The position numbers were made by a program, and so were the translations under genes. This document shows positions 6,637-15,762 of a stretch of 16,296 nucleotides of DNA, piece by piece. The notes under the pieces were generated by a model, which saw nothing but the letters and a program-made list of their open reading frames with translations, ran no database searches and was not told the DNA's origin. The number at the start of each line of letters is the position of its first letter. Position 1 is the stretch's first letter. The DNA comes from Pseudomonadota bacterium (lineage in GTDB: Bacteria > Pseudomonadota > Alphaproteobacteria > Rhizobiales > Rhizobiaceae). The stretch covers positions 1 to 16,296 of the forward strand of contig JAEWHQ010000260.1 in assembly GCA_023387715.1 (NCBI GenBank), given 5' to 3'.

Positions 6637-7296
6637 TTATTTGGTCTGAGCGGTCAGAATTTTCAGAGCAAAGGCCGAGAACACACCGGCAAACAACCAA
6701 TCAATAATACGGGTAACTTTCGGATTTTTCTTCAAAAGTCCGGCAAATTTATCGGCGACCAGCACCATCGTAATGGTAAAAGGCAGCGCCATCGGGATGA
6801 AAATCAGCCCTAAGAACAGCAATTTTCCGGTTACATGCGGATCATGTGCCGAGACAAATTGCGGCAGGAAGGTCATATTGAACAAGATCACTTTCGGGTT
6901 CAGCAAATTGATGCCCAAACCGGTGAGCCAGTTCTGCCAGAATGTATGTTTCTTGCTGCCGTTCTTTTCCAGCGAGAAGGCCGAGCCCTTGGTGATCGCC
7001 TGAAATGCCAGCCAAACCAGATAAACGGCACCAATCACCTTTAAAACCCAGAAAGCGGTTGGTGAAGCAATAATGAGTGCGGACAAGCCCAGCGCCACCA
7101 TGCTGCTATGAATGACAATGCCGGTGCATGCACCCGCCATACAGGCAAAACCCGCCCCCTTGCCTTCCGACAACGAACGCCCGACAAATAAGGTCATATC
7201 CGGCCCGGGTGTCAGTGACAGTATCGCGGTTGCGACAAAAAACTGCGCAATCACCGGCCATTCAGGAATAAATGTAAGCCCCGCCAAAAATGACAT
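6637..7296 (-). CDS. LysE/RhtB-family amino acid exporter
   Basis: The product of about 219 residues has the N-terminal signature FVATAILSLTPGPDMTLFVGRSLSEGKGAGFACMAGACTG, which includes the conserved LTPGP and the G-x3-G spacing of the LysE/RhtB family. The later LLNPKVILFN is also characteristic. About six hydrophobic segments are spread through the protein, so it is an inner-membrane efflux carrier, probably for an amino acid or derivative; the substrate cannot be read from sequence. I chose the ATG at 7296 because AGAGG lies just upstream; an ATG ten codons earlier has no such site. The gene is convergent with the membrane protein gene and divergent from argG, and no LysG-type regulator is adjacent. 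Confidence 0.9.
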   Translation of the reverse strand: MSFLAGLTFIPEWPVIAQFFVATAILSLTPGPDMTLFVGRSLSEGKGAGFACMAGACTGIVIHSSMVALGLSALIIASPTAFWVLKVIGAVYLVWLAFQAITKGSAFSLEKNGSKKHTFWQNWLTGLGINLLNPKVILFNMTFLPQFVSAHDPHVTGKLLFLGLIFIPMALPFTITMVLVADKFAGLLKKNPKVTRIIDWLFAGVFSAFALKILTAQTK

Positions 7297-7394
7297 CCGA
7301 ACCTCTTTGAGATGAATTTTCGGCAAGCTAACGCGAATAGAAGCGATTATCTATCATTTTTTTTGACAGAAACAGCGCCTCTTGCGCCATCATG

Positions 7395-7423
7395 CTTGCA
7401 CAGTCGCCTCCAACTGATAAAAG
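7395..7423 (+). promoter_or_regulatory. candidate argG promoter
   Basis: CTTGCA (7395-7400) and TAAAAG (7418-7423) are separated by 17 bases and would give a leader of about 70 bases before argG. A perfect -35 hexamer TTGACA also occurs at 7363-7368 but has no good -10 partner. No ARG-box palindrome is obvious in 7297-7498. Confidence 0.3.
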
Positions 7424-7498
7424 ACCAAGTAACAAATATATTTCACCGACCCTTTCAGGCCGTCATCCGGCTGATTTTGCATCGAACGGAAGTTAATT

Positions 7499-8719
7499 AT
7501 GAGCAAGTTGAAAGACGTTAAAAAAGTCGTTCTCGCCTATTCGGGCGGCCTCGATACATCCATCATTCTCAAATGGCTGCAAACCGAACTGAATGCAGAA
7601 GTTGTTACTTTTACTGCTGACCTTGGTCAGGGTGAAGAACTCGAACCTGCACGCAAAAAAGCAGAAATGCTCGGCATCAAAGAAATCTATGTTGAAGATG
7701 TCCGTGAAGAATTCGTTCGTGACTTCGTATTCCCAATGTTCCGCGCCAATGCTGTTTATGAAGGCGTGTATCTGCTCGGTACTTCCATTGCACGCCCGCT
7801 CATTTCCAAGCGTTTAATTGAAATTGCTGAAGAAACCGGCGCTGATGCCATTGCCCACGGTGCAACCGGTAAGGGCAACGATCAGGTGCGTTTCGAGCTT
7901 TCCGCTTATGCGCTGAACCCGGATATCAAGATCATCGCTCCTTGGCGCGACTGGGCTTTCAAGAGCCGTACTGATCTGCTCAACTTTGCTGAACAGCACC
8001 AGATTCCTGTTGCAAAAGACAAACTCGGCGAAGCACCATTCTCCGTTGATGCCAACCTGCTGCACTCTTCATCCGAAGGTAAAGTGCTGGAAGATCCGGC
8101 AGTTGAAGCGCCTGAATATGTGCATATGCGCACGATTTCGCCAGAAACCGCACCAGACAAGCCAACCATCATCAAGATCGGCTTTGAGAAAGGTGATGCC
8201 GTTTCCATCAACGGCATCCGCATGTCACCGGCAACCATTCTGGCCAAGCTCAACGACTATGGCCGTGACAACGGCATTGGTCGTCTTGACCTCGTAGAAA
8301 ACCGCTTTGTCGGCATGAAGTCGCGCGGCGTTTACGAAACACCAGGCGGCACCATCCTGTTGGCTGCTCACCGTGCGATGGAATCCATCACCCTTGACCG
8401 TGGCGCTGCCCACCTCAAAGATGAGCTGATGCCACGCTATGCAGAGCTGATCTATTACGGTTTCTGGTTCTCACCTGAGCGTGAAATGTTGCAGGCCGCC
8501 ATCGACCTCAGCCAGCAGCATGTTGAAGGTGAAGTGACCCTGAAACTCTACAAGGGCAATGTTATTGTCACCGGCCGTGAAAGCGACAAATCGCTTTATT
8601 CCGATGCTCTCGTTACCTTTGAAGACGATCACGGCGCTTATGATCAGAAAGATGCAGCAGGCTTCATCAAGCTCAACGCATTGCGTCTGCGCACATTAGC
8701 TGCACGCAACCGTCGCTAA
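7499..8719 (+). CDS. argG: argininosuccinate synthase
   Basis: The 406-residue enzyme joins citrulline and aspartate with ATP to form argininosuccinate, the penultimate step of arginine synthesis, in the cytoplasm. The ATP pyrophosphatase P-loop AYSGGLDTS (13-21) opens the protein, and [14 protein letters not shown] and the C-terminal ATGR-like segment ([11 protein letters not shown]) are family signatures. The length is standard for type I ArgG. The ATG at 7499 has GGAAG about 6 bases upstream. The gene stands alone with a strong terminator behind it. ArgG next to rlmN with a small membrane protein between them is, from memory, an arrangement seen in related Hyphomicrobiales. Codon use is strongly biased, suggesting high expression. 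Confidence 0.98.
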   Translation: MSKLKDVKKVVLAYSGGLDTSIILKWLQTELNAEVVTFTADLGQGEELEPARKKAEMLGIKEIYVEDVREEFVRDFVFPMFRANAVYEGVYLLGTSIARPLISKRLIEIAEETGADAIAHGATGKGNDQVRFELSAYALNPDIKIIAPWRDWAFKSRTDLLNFAEQHQIPVAKDKLGEAPFSVDANLLHSSSEGKVLEDPAVEAPEYVHMRTISPETAPDKPTIIKIGFEKGDAVSINGIRMSPATILAKLNDYGRDNGIGRLDLVENRFVGMKSRGVYETPGGTILLAAHRAMESITLDRGAAHLKDELMPRYAELIYYGFWFSPEREMLQAAIDLSQQHVEGEVTLKLYKGNVIVTGRESDKSLYSDALVTFEDDHGAYDQKDAAGFIKLNALRLRTLAARNRR

Positions 8720-8738
8720 TCCTGATCGTATAAAAATG

Positions 8739-8774
8739 AAAAAGCCCTTGTCGCATCGCGGCAAGGGCTTTTTT
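8739..8774 (+). terminator. rho-independent terminator after argG
   Basis: AAAAAGCCCTTG (8739-8750) pairs with CAAGGGCTTTTT (8762-8773). The stem extends through a T-G wobble and CGC/GCG to a 3-base loop, and ends in a run of six Ts. The A-run on the left also makes it usable by the convergent map transcript. Confidence 0.92.
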
Positions 8775-8790
8775 ATATCTGGGTCTACTT

Positions 8791-9570
8791 TTATTTGAGC
8801 AAATCCAGCATTTTTTCTTCATCAGGGCGCAATGTCAAAACCCTGACGCCATCGGCTGTCACCGCCACGGTATGTTCAAACTGAGCGGATAGTTTTCCGT
8901 CCTTCGTCACCACCGTCCAGCCGTCTTTTTTGGTTTTCACCCGCGCCGTTCCCTGATTGAGCATCGGCTCAATGGTAAAGGTCATGCCCTCGCGCAACAC
9001 CACGCCGGTGCCAGCCTTGCCAACATGGATAATGTCCGGTTCCTCATGCATTTCGCGTCCAATACCATGGCCGCAATATTCGCTCACCACGCCATAGCCA
9101 TGCCCCTTGGCAAAGCGTTCAATTGCATGGCCGATATCACCAACCGTTGCGCCAGGACGCACGACAGCAATTCCCTTCCACAAAGCTTCATACGTGCTTC
9201 GCACCAGCTTTTCCGCATAAGGCGCTACGTCCCCAATCATATAGGTTTTGCTGGAATCAGCGATAAAGCCATCTTTCTCGAGCGTGATGTCGAAATTGAT
9301 GATCTGACCATTGGCAATTACATCCCTTTCCGACGGCATACCGTGGCACACAACTTCGTTGCGCGAGCAATTCAGCACATAAGGATATTCATATTGTCCT
9401 TTGCTAGCGGGGCGTGATTTCAGCTCATGAACAATGTAATCTTCCACCATATTATTGACCTGCATAGTGGTCATGCCCACCAGCGGCAAACGGTCGATAA
9501 AGGTGAAAACATCTGCCAGCAAACGGCCGGAAGCGGCCATTTTTTCCAGTTCTTCAGCGGTTTTAATCAC
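8791..9570 (-). CDS. map: methionine aminopeptidase, type I
   Basis: The 259-residue enzyme removes the initiator methionine from new proteins in the cytoplasm. All expected catalytic and metal residues are present: His76 (VVCHGMP), Asp94 and Asp105 (NFDITLEKDGFIAD), His168 (YCGHGIG), Glu201 (FTIEPML) and Glu232 (FEHTV). Length and fold match type I enzymes without an N-terminal zinc-binding domain. The GTG start at 9570 overlaps the stop of the ParD-like gene in a GTGA arrangement and has no clear ribosome-binding site, so translation is probably coupled to that gene. Whether it is the only map in the genome cannot be told; the partner suggests it may be a second, specialised copy. Confidence 0.94.
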   Translation of the reverse strand: MIKTAEELEKMAASGRLLADVFTFIDRLPLVGMTTMQVNNMVEDYIVHELKSRPASKGQYEYPYVLNCSRNEVVCHGMPSERDVIANGQIINFDITLEKDGFIADSSKTYMIGDVAPYAEKLVRSTYEALWKGIAVVRPGATVGDIGHAIERFAKGHGYGVVSEYCGHGIGREMHEEPDIIHVGKAGTGVVLREGMTFTIEPMLNQGTARVKTKKDGWTVVTKDGKLSAQFEHTVAVTADGVRVLTLRPDEEKMLDLLK

Positions 9571-9779
9571 GATAATCTTATCGCAATCTGCCCAAGATCA
9601 ACCTTGGCGTTGCGAAACTGCATTTCGACAATTTCATTAAATGTCATCTCGGGATGGGCTTGCGCCAACATGCCGATTTTCATCCAATATTCTGCCTGCG
9701 CATTGATAGAACGGCACATCACATCACTGGCTTTACGCAGCTCTTCGTGCAGCTCATCATTAATTTTTACAATACCCAT
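9567..9779 (-). CDS. ParD-like ribbon-helix-helix protein
   Basis: The 70-residue protein starts with MGIVKINDELHEELRKASD, a beta strand plus helix typical of ribbon-helix-helix DNA-binding antitoxins. It continues with SINAQAEYWMKIGMLAQAHPEMTFNEIV, the pattern of the ParD_like family. ParD proteins neutralise ParE toxins and repress their own operons, but no ParE-like gene is present; the coupled downstream gene is map, overlapped by 4 bases. From memory this pairing recurs in other Proteobacteria. A promoter with a palindromic operator-like site lies directly upstream, consistent with autoregulation. The ribosome-binding site is weak. Assignment to the family is fairly firm; an antitoxin role is inference. 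Confidence 0.82.
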   Translation of the reverse strand: MGIVKINDELHEELRKASDVMCRSINAQAEYWMKIGMLAQAHPEMTFNEIVEMQFRNAKVDLGQIAIRLS

Positions 9780-9786
9780 ATTTCTA

Positions 9787-9820
9787 TCAATATATGATTC
9801 ATATACGAAACATATATTGA
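9787..9820. promoter_or_regulatory. palindromic operator-like site for ParD-like/map operon
   Basis: TCAATATATG (9787-9796) and CATATATTGA (9811-9820) form a perfect 10-bp inverted repeat. A third arm, CATATA (9800-9805), makes an inner repeat with TATATG (9791-9796) spaced by 3 bases. The site begins 8 bases upstream of the ParD-like start codon and covers the predicted -10 element and transcription start. Clustered short half-sites suit a ribbon-helix-helix repressor, so autorepression by the encoded protein is the natural inference. Confidence 0.55.
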
Positions 9821-9839
9821 CCAGTTTTTAAAAAATCAA
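9811..9839 (-). promoter_or_regulatory. promoter of the ParD-like/map operon
   Basis: Read on the minus strand, TTGATT (9839-9834) and TATATG (9816-9811) are separated by 17 bases and would start transcription near 9804, giving a leader of about 25 bases. The -10 hexamer lies within the distal arm of the palindrome. Confidence 0.5.
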
Positions 9840-9847
9840 ACCCAAAT

Positions 9848-10498
9848 TTAATGTAAAGAACTGGCGACAAAAACCGCGCAATAATGCAGTGCTGCACCGG
9901 TTGCGACAAAACCATGCCAAATAGCATTTTGAAAACGCAACCGCTCCCAGACATGAAAAATGACGCCGAGTGAGTAAACCACACCACCTGCCGCAATCAG
10001 CCAGAGAGTAGCCGGCGATAATACCTGAAACAGCGTATCATAAACCAAGATACCGCTCCAGCCCAAAGCCAGATAAAGCACAATCGACAAGCGCTCAAAA
10101 CGGGCAGGCCATAAGAGTTTAAGCGCGACACCTATGAGTGCCACAGCCCAGACAAAGCTTAATAAATATGGAGCCTTGCCGCCTGTCTGGATCAGAAAAG
10201 GTGTATATGTTCCGGCAATCAGCACATAAATGGCAGCGTGATCAAAACGGCGTAAAAACCATTTCACCCGTGATACCGGCCAGATATTGTAAATGGCCGA
10301 CATGGTTAAAACCAACACCAGCGACACTGCATAAATGGCAATGGCAAAAGATTTAGAAAACGGCAAAACCGGCAGATAAAACATCAGCAATGCAACAGCA
10401 CCAATCACACCGAGCGTCACGCCCAGCACATGGATAACGCCATCTGCCCATAATTCGGCGCGCGTGTAATTCCATGATGGATTGGGTTTCATTACCAT
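9848..10498 (-). CDS. hemolysin III/PAQR-family membrane protein (YqfA-like)
   Basis: The product is about 216 residues with seven hydrophobic segments. PAQR/HlyIII signatures are present in order: ADGVIHVLG, MSAIYNIWP, RFDHAAIYVLIAGTYTPF, and near the end GVIFHVWERLRFQNAIWHGFVATGAALHY, with the conserved Ser, Asp and His residues thought to bind a metal. The name comes from a Bacillus cereus hemolysin, but most bacterial members are not known to lyse cells and their role is unclear. I chose the ATG at 10498, with AGAAAG upstream. Another ATG lies at 10492, and the frame stays open to an ATG at 10543 that would add an unlikely cysteine-rich extension. It follows the lytic transglycosylase gene on the same strand. 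Confidence 0.88.
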   Translation of the reverse strand: MVMKPNPSWNYTRAELWADGVIHVLGVTLGVIGAVALLMFYLPVLPFSKSFAIAIYAVSLVLVLTMSAIYNIWPVSRVKWFLRRFDHAAIYVLIAGTYTPFLIQTGGKAPYLLSFVWAVALIGVALKLLWPARFERLSIVLYLALGWSGILVYDTLFQVLSPATLWLIAAGGVVYSLGVIFHVWERLRFQNAIWHGFVATGAALHYCAVFVASSLH

Positions 10499-10615
10499 TG
10501 CCACGCTTTCTGCTTGTTCGATGATACACAAACACAGCAACATTTAAGCCGTCATCTGCTCGACTTAAAGATGTCGCGCAATTATGACATGGTAATGACT
10601 TAGAATTTTTGAACT

Positions 10616-11377
10616 TTATTTACGTGCCGGACGCAGGCCGGTTTCTTCCAGCAAGCCTTTGCGTTTGGCATCATAATAATAGCCGCGCGCGTAGAACTTA
10701 ACCGCCTGACTTTCATCGCCTTCAGCAACTTTATAGGCGCCGGAAAGATATTTAACCGCATATTTGAGATTGGTTTCAGCGTCCAGCAAACCACTGGCCG
10801 CACCACGATAGCCCATGCCGCGTGCAGTTGGATGGCTGATCTGCATCAGGCCCCAATATGGCCCGTTGCGCGCTGCCGGATTAAACCTGCTTTCGCGGTG
10901 CACAACACGGCGCACCAGACGTTCCGGCACTTCATAAGTGGCAGCATATTTCTGGATCAGCTCATCAAGGCCGGTCGGTGCATTGGCCGGTGTTTCAAAG
11001 GCCAAATTAGCCGCGAGTGACCCCGGCGAAGTTTCCGCAGGCGTTGCCGCAGCATAGGCCATGGCCGGAATGGCCGCTTCGCGTGAAGACGGCAAAGGAG
11101 CAGACTGCTGCAAGCTTGCAATCTGTGTAGCCGCTGCTGTTTCTGCGGCCACCTCAGATTCTGTTTTGGCAGCCTCACCACTGCTTGCCGAAGTAGCAGA
11201 AGCAGACGCCCCTTCCGCAGCAACAGATGATAATAATGCTGTCTGTGATGAACCGCTCTCACTGGTCGTGTTGCAACCCGTTAGAACCAGAGCAAGTGCC
11301 GATACTGTAAGCGCCACATGAAAAGCACGCATCAGCGGCTTGTGTTTTGTCTGATTATAAAGCTGGAGAGCCGTCAT
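10616..11377 (-). CDS. lipoprotein lytic transglycosylase (SLT family)
   Basis: The 253-residue product has a lipoprotein signal peptide ending in the lipobox LTGC (Cys35), so it should be lipid-anchored in the envelope. Residues 36 to about 125 form a low-complexity Ala/Ser/Glu/Thr-rich linker. The C-terminal part is an SLT-type domain with catalytic Glu162 in RRVVHRESRFNPAARNG and the following YWGLMQISHPTARGMG. Such enzymes cleave the MurNAc-GlcNAc bond of peptidoglycan with 1,6-anhydro formation. The ATG at 11377 has GAAGAG about 9 bases upstream, located in the last codons of the preceding small gene, so the two are probably cotranscribed. An internal ATG at 11332 would give a more compact signal peptide and remains possible. 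Confidence 0.9.
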   Translation of the reverse strand: MTALQLYNQTKHKPLMRAFHVALTVSALALVLTGCNTTSESGSSQTALLSSVAAEGASASATSASSGEAAKTESEVAAETAAATQIASLQQSAPLPSSREAAIPAMAYAAATPAETSPGSLAANLAFETPANAPTGLDELIQKYAATYEVPERLVRRVVHRESRFNPAARNGPYWGLMQISHPTARGMGYRGAASGLLDAETNLKYAVKYLSGAYKVAEGDESQAVKFYARGYYYDAKRKGLLEETGLRPARK

Positions 11378-11383
11378 CTGGTT

Positions 11384-11572
11384 TTACTCTTCAAAATCAC
11401 TGGTGAGACGTTTTTCAAGCTCCACCAGATCTTCAGGAAGCGGCAGACCGCTGGCTTTCAAAGCATTGAGTTTTTCATGCAAAGTTTCACGAATTTCGTG
11501 TGCATCTTCCGGCTGGTTCACCATCTGCTCAAACAAGAGCGCCAGTTCTGCCTTGATATCCTCAAATGCCAT
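11384..11572 (-). CDS. small acidic conserved hypothetical protein
   Basis: The protein has about 62 residues and reads MAFEDIKAELALLFEQM followed by helical, charged sequence rich in Glu and Leu, ending in two glutamates. It looks like a helical hairpin around SGLPLPEDLVELEKRL. I do not recognise a named family. The ATG at 11572 has AAGGA about 6 bases upstream; the frame stays open another 20 codons without a better site. Its stop lies 6 bases before the lytic transglycosylase start and its last codons carry that gene's ribosome-binding site, so it is the first gene of that operon. A role linked to the transglycosylase is only a guess from context. Confidence 0.75.
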   Translation of the reverse strand: MAFEDIKAELALLFEQMVNQPEDAHEIRETLHEKLNALKASGLPLPEDLVELEKRLTSDFEE

Positions 11573-11674
11573 GACCAATCCTTTTGCAATGTAAAGCCTG
11601 AGTGCCGGAATCTCTTCCTGCTCTTTCAGCAACGTTTGAACCTACCACGTAAATAAGCAATTACGAAAGAGCAA

Positions 11675-11709
11675 AGCGTGTAACCTTGATAAAATCAATA
11701 TTACACGCT
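11675..11709. other. 35-bp imperfect palindrome between FAH gene and small gene
   Basis: AGCGTGTAA (11675-11683) and TTACACGCT (11701-11709) are perfectly complementary. Inside them TTGAT (11686-11690) and ATCAA (11694-11698) also pair, with a 2-by-2 mismatch between the stems. It lies downstream of the minus-strand FAH gene and about 100 bases upstream of the small acidic gene. As RNA it could be a terminator-like hairpin, although only a broken T-run follows on the minus strand; as DNA it could be an operator. Confidence 0.5.
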
Positions 11710-11736
11710 GTTAGAATGGAGCGAAAACCTGAACCC

Positions 11737-12429
11737 TCAGGCCACTTTGCAGCGCACTATCCCAAGCTTATCAATGCCGCCCTCAATCATATCACCACGC
11801 TGGATAGCACCAACGCCGGCCGGAGTGCCGGTGAAAATGAGATCGCCTGCTTTCAGTTCAAACAGGGAAGAAAGATAAGCAATGCTCTCGCCTACTTTCC
11901 AGATCATCTGATTGAGATCACCGCTCTGGCGTGTTTCACCATTGACTTTCAACCAGATAGCACCAGCGGAAGGGTGTCCCGCTTCATCCACGCGCACCAG
12001 ATCACCACACGGTGCCGAATGATCAAACGACTTAGCGGTTTCCCATGGCCGTCCTGCTTTTTTAGCCACGGCCTGCAAGTCACGACGTGTCATATCAATG
12101 CCAACCGCATAGGCATAAACATGATTAAGCGCGTCTTCCACCGCAATGTCAGCGCCGTCTTTACCAATTGCCACCACCAGCTCAATCTCGTGATGCACGT
12201 CATTTGTCTGTGACGGATAAGGAAAATCAGCACCGCCTTCCACCAGACAGTCAGGGCTTTTTTGAAAGAAAAACGGGAAAGAACGGTTTGGATCGCCACC
12301 CATTTCCACCACATGGTCAGCATAATTTTGACCAACGCAATATATGCGATGCACCGGAAAGCGTTGATCAATCCCTTTTACAGGCAGGCTTACCTGCGGC
12401 TGAGGCGCGAAAACATAAGTCTGTGACAT
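11737..12429 (-). CDS. fumarylacetoacetate hydrolase (FAH) family protein
   Basis: The 230-residue protein has the FAH C-terminal-domain fold signatures. These are [18 protein letters not shown] (28-45), the metal-binding [11 protein letters not shown] (Glu81, Glu83), [10 protein letters not shown], and [19 protein letters not shown] near the end. Members hydrolyse or decarboxylate beta-diketo acids such as fumarylpyruvate or acylpyruvates; the length and the wording are close to fumarylpyruvate hydrolase and FAHD1-like acylpyruvases, but the substrate cannot be fixed. The ATG at 12429 has AGGA about 7 bases upstream. No gentisate or homogentisate pathway gene adjoins it, so a general acylpyruvase or oxaloacetate decarboxylase role is at least as likely as aromatic catabolism. 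Confidence 0.9.
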   Translation of the reverse strand: MSQTYVFAPQPQVSLPVKGIDQRFPVHRIYCVGQNYADHVVEMGGDPNRSFPFFFQKSPDCLVEGGADFPYPSQTNDVHHEIELVVAIGKDGADIAVEDALNHVYAYAVGIDMTRRDLQAVAKKAGRPWETAKSFDHSAPCGDLVRVDEAGHPSAGAIWLKVNGETRQSGDLNQMIWKVGESIAYLSSLFELKAGDLIFTGTPAGVGAIQRGDMIEGGIDKLGIVRCKVA

Positions 12430-12564
12430 GGAATATCCTGTCTTTGCCAAGCTGCTTTTTTAAGTGCCGTGATTTAGACGTATAAAAGCTGTGCGCACAA
12501 GCCCGAAAGCTTAAACTTTTGCAAAGCTTTAAGCAGGATAAAATAAAGCAGCTATACAAAATAG

Positions 12565-14352
<1,788 letters not shown>

Positions 14353-14357
14353 AAGAT

Positions 14358-14385
14358 AAAAAAGGCCGGTTAACCGGCCTTTTTT
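14358..14385. terminator. bidirectional terminator, pgm / mrp
   Basis: This is a perfect 28-bp palindrome: six As, GGCCGGTT, and the exact complement. It ends in six Ts on each strand, 6 bases after the pgm stop and 4 bases after the mrp stop, so it can terminate both convergent genes. Confidence 0.93.
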
Positions 14386-14388
14386 ATA

Positions 14389-15564
14389 TCAGTCGAAAAC
14401 AATATTGGGTGCCTGACGACCGCTGCCGCCCTCACCTGCATTGATATTGTCCCAAACCTTTTTAGCGATATCGCGATAGATTTTTGCGTGTTCGCTTTCC
14501 GGCTCTTTCGCGGTGATTGGTGTTCCGGCATCAGAATAAGCACGCACATCCATATGCAGCGGCACTTCACCTAAGAACGGCACGCCGATACGCTCGGCTT
14601 CCGATTTGGCACCACCATGACCGAAAATGTCATAACGTGCACCCGTATCCGGCGCGATAAAGTAGCTCATATTTTCCACCACGCCCAACAAAGGAATTTC
14701 CACTTTGCGGAACATATTCAGGCCTTTACGCGCATCAATCAGCGCCAGATCCTGCGGTGTGGATACAATGACAGCACCGGAAAGCGGCACTTTCTGCGCC
14801 ATGGTCAGCTGCACATCGCCGGTGCCCGGAGGCATATCCACCACCATCACGTCGAGATTGCCCCAGTTCACTTCGCGCAGCATTTGCGTCAGTGCTGAAA
14901 CCACCATCGGCCCGCGCCAGATCATCGGCGCATCTTCATCCACCATGAAACCCATCGACATCACTTTGATGCCATAGCGCTCCATTGGCTCAATACGTTT
15001 ATCGCGGGTCTGCTCCGGCTGGCCTGAAATACCAAGCAGACGCGGCATCGACGGGCCATAAATATCGGCATCCAGAATACCGACCTTCAAACCATTAGCC
15101 TGAAGACCGAGCGCCAGATTGACGGTGGTGGTGGATTTCCCCACTCCGCCCTTGCCCGAAGCAACAGCGATAATATGTTTAACACCCGGCACACCGGCTT
15201 TAGGCGGCAATGTTGGCGCCCCTTGCGGACGAGCGCCCTGTGGCTGAGCTGCCGGATTGGCGGCGCGCGCCTGCGGGCGTGGCGGCGGCGCATCATCACT
15301 GGTACGGCCACCGATTTTTTCAGCCGTCAGCGTCACCAGCGTGCTTTTAACGCCCGGAATGTTAGAGACAACCTTCTCAGCCATGCTGCGCAATGGCTCA
15401 AGCGCCTCTGCACGATCCGACGGTACAGTGATGGAAAAGAACACTTTACCATCAGCAATAAAAATATCCGAAACCAGCCCCAGCGAAACAATATCGCCTT
15501 TAAAATCCGGCCCTGTGACCTGCCGGAGTTGGGTAAGAATCTGTTCGCGCGTTACACCTGACAT
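14389..15564 (-). CDS. mrp: Mrp/ApbC-type P-loop Fe-S cluster carrier ATPase
   Basis: The 391-residue protein has an N-terminal MIP18/DUF59 domain (about 5-80), a Pro/Ala/Gln-rich linker (about 90-120) and a ParA/MinD-like ATPase domain with the deviant Walker A GKGGVGKSTT (137-146), ILDADIYGPSMPRLLG and VVDMPPGTGDVQL. This order defines Mrp/ApbC proteins, cytoplasmic ATPases that bind and pass on Fe-S clusters. The cluster-bridging C-x2-C normally found after VENMS is missing: the matching positions are Ala304 and Thr307 in NMSYFIAPDTGARYDIFG. The ATG at 15564 has GAAGG upstream, and the frame extends further with no better start. It is convergent with pgm and divergent from the glyoxalase gene. 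Confidence 0.95.
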   Translation of the reverse strand: MSGVTREQILTQLRQVTGPDFKGDIVSLGLVSDIFIADGKVFFSITVPSDRAEALEPLRSMAEKVVSNIPGVKSTLVTLTAEKIGGRTSDDAPPPRPQARAANPAAQPQGARPQGAPTLPPKAGVPGVKHIIAVASGKGGVGKSTTTVNLALGLQANGLKVGILDADIYGPSMPRLLGISGQPEQTRDKRIEPMERYGIKVMSMGFMVDEDAPMIWRGPMVVSALTQMLREVNWGNLDVMVVDMPPGTGDVQLTMAQKVPLSGAVIVSTPQDLALIDARKGLNMFRKVEIPLLGVVENMSYFIAPDTGARYDIFGHGGAKSEAERIGVPFLGEVPLHMDVRAYSDAGTPITAKEPESEHAKIYRDIAKKVWDNINAGEGGSGRQAPNIVFD

Positions 15565-15647
15565 TGAGCCTTCATCCCGCATCATCATTTTGATACATAT
15601 AGGGATAAAGCAGTTTGCAGTAAAAGGCCAACCCCTCAAAAACCCTT

Positions 15648-15693
15648 CTGTGCAGATTTCGGCACAGATTGCACTGCTACAGTTCCTCTGTAG
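15648..15693. promoter_or_regulatory. paired inverted repeats between mrp and gloA
   Basis: CTGTGC (15648-15653) pairs with GCACAG (15662-15667) across 8 bases, and CTACAG (15677-15682) pairs with CTGTAG (15688-15693) across 5 bases. Both lie in the gap between divergent mrp and glyoxalase genes. They may be protein-binding sites or leader hairpins. I found no clear promoter hexamers in 15565-15762. Confidence 0.35.
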
Positions 15694-15762
15694 TTCCCCC
15701 TCTGGTTCATTGTCATTTCATATGTGGATGGTAAAAGGGGTTAAATTTTTCAGGAGTGTTTC

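Noticed and set aside
7297..7498. ArgR-type ARG box before argG
   Set aside because: I looked for an AT-rich 18-bp palindrome of the ARG-box type and saw none convincing.
9567..9779. Complete ParDE toxin-antitoxin module
   Set aside because: No ParE/RelE-like frame adjoins the ParD-like gene on either side; the coupled downstream gene is a full methionine aminopeptidase.
9848..10498. Hemolysin III read as a true haemolysin or toxin
   Set aside because: The family is a broad PAQR-like membrane group; the sequence shows only the membrane fold and motifs, and no toxin context.
11686..12213. Plus-strand 175-codon frame antisense to the FAH gene
   Set aside because: It covers the FAH coding region in antisense, with no domain and atypical composition; the FAH motifs on the other strand are unambiguous.
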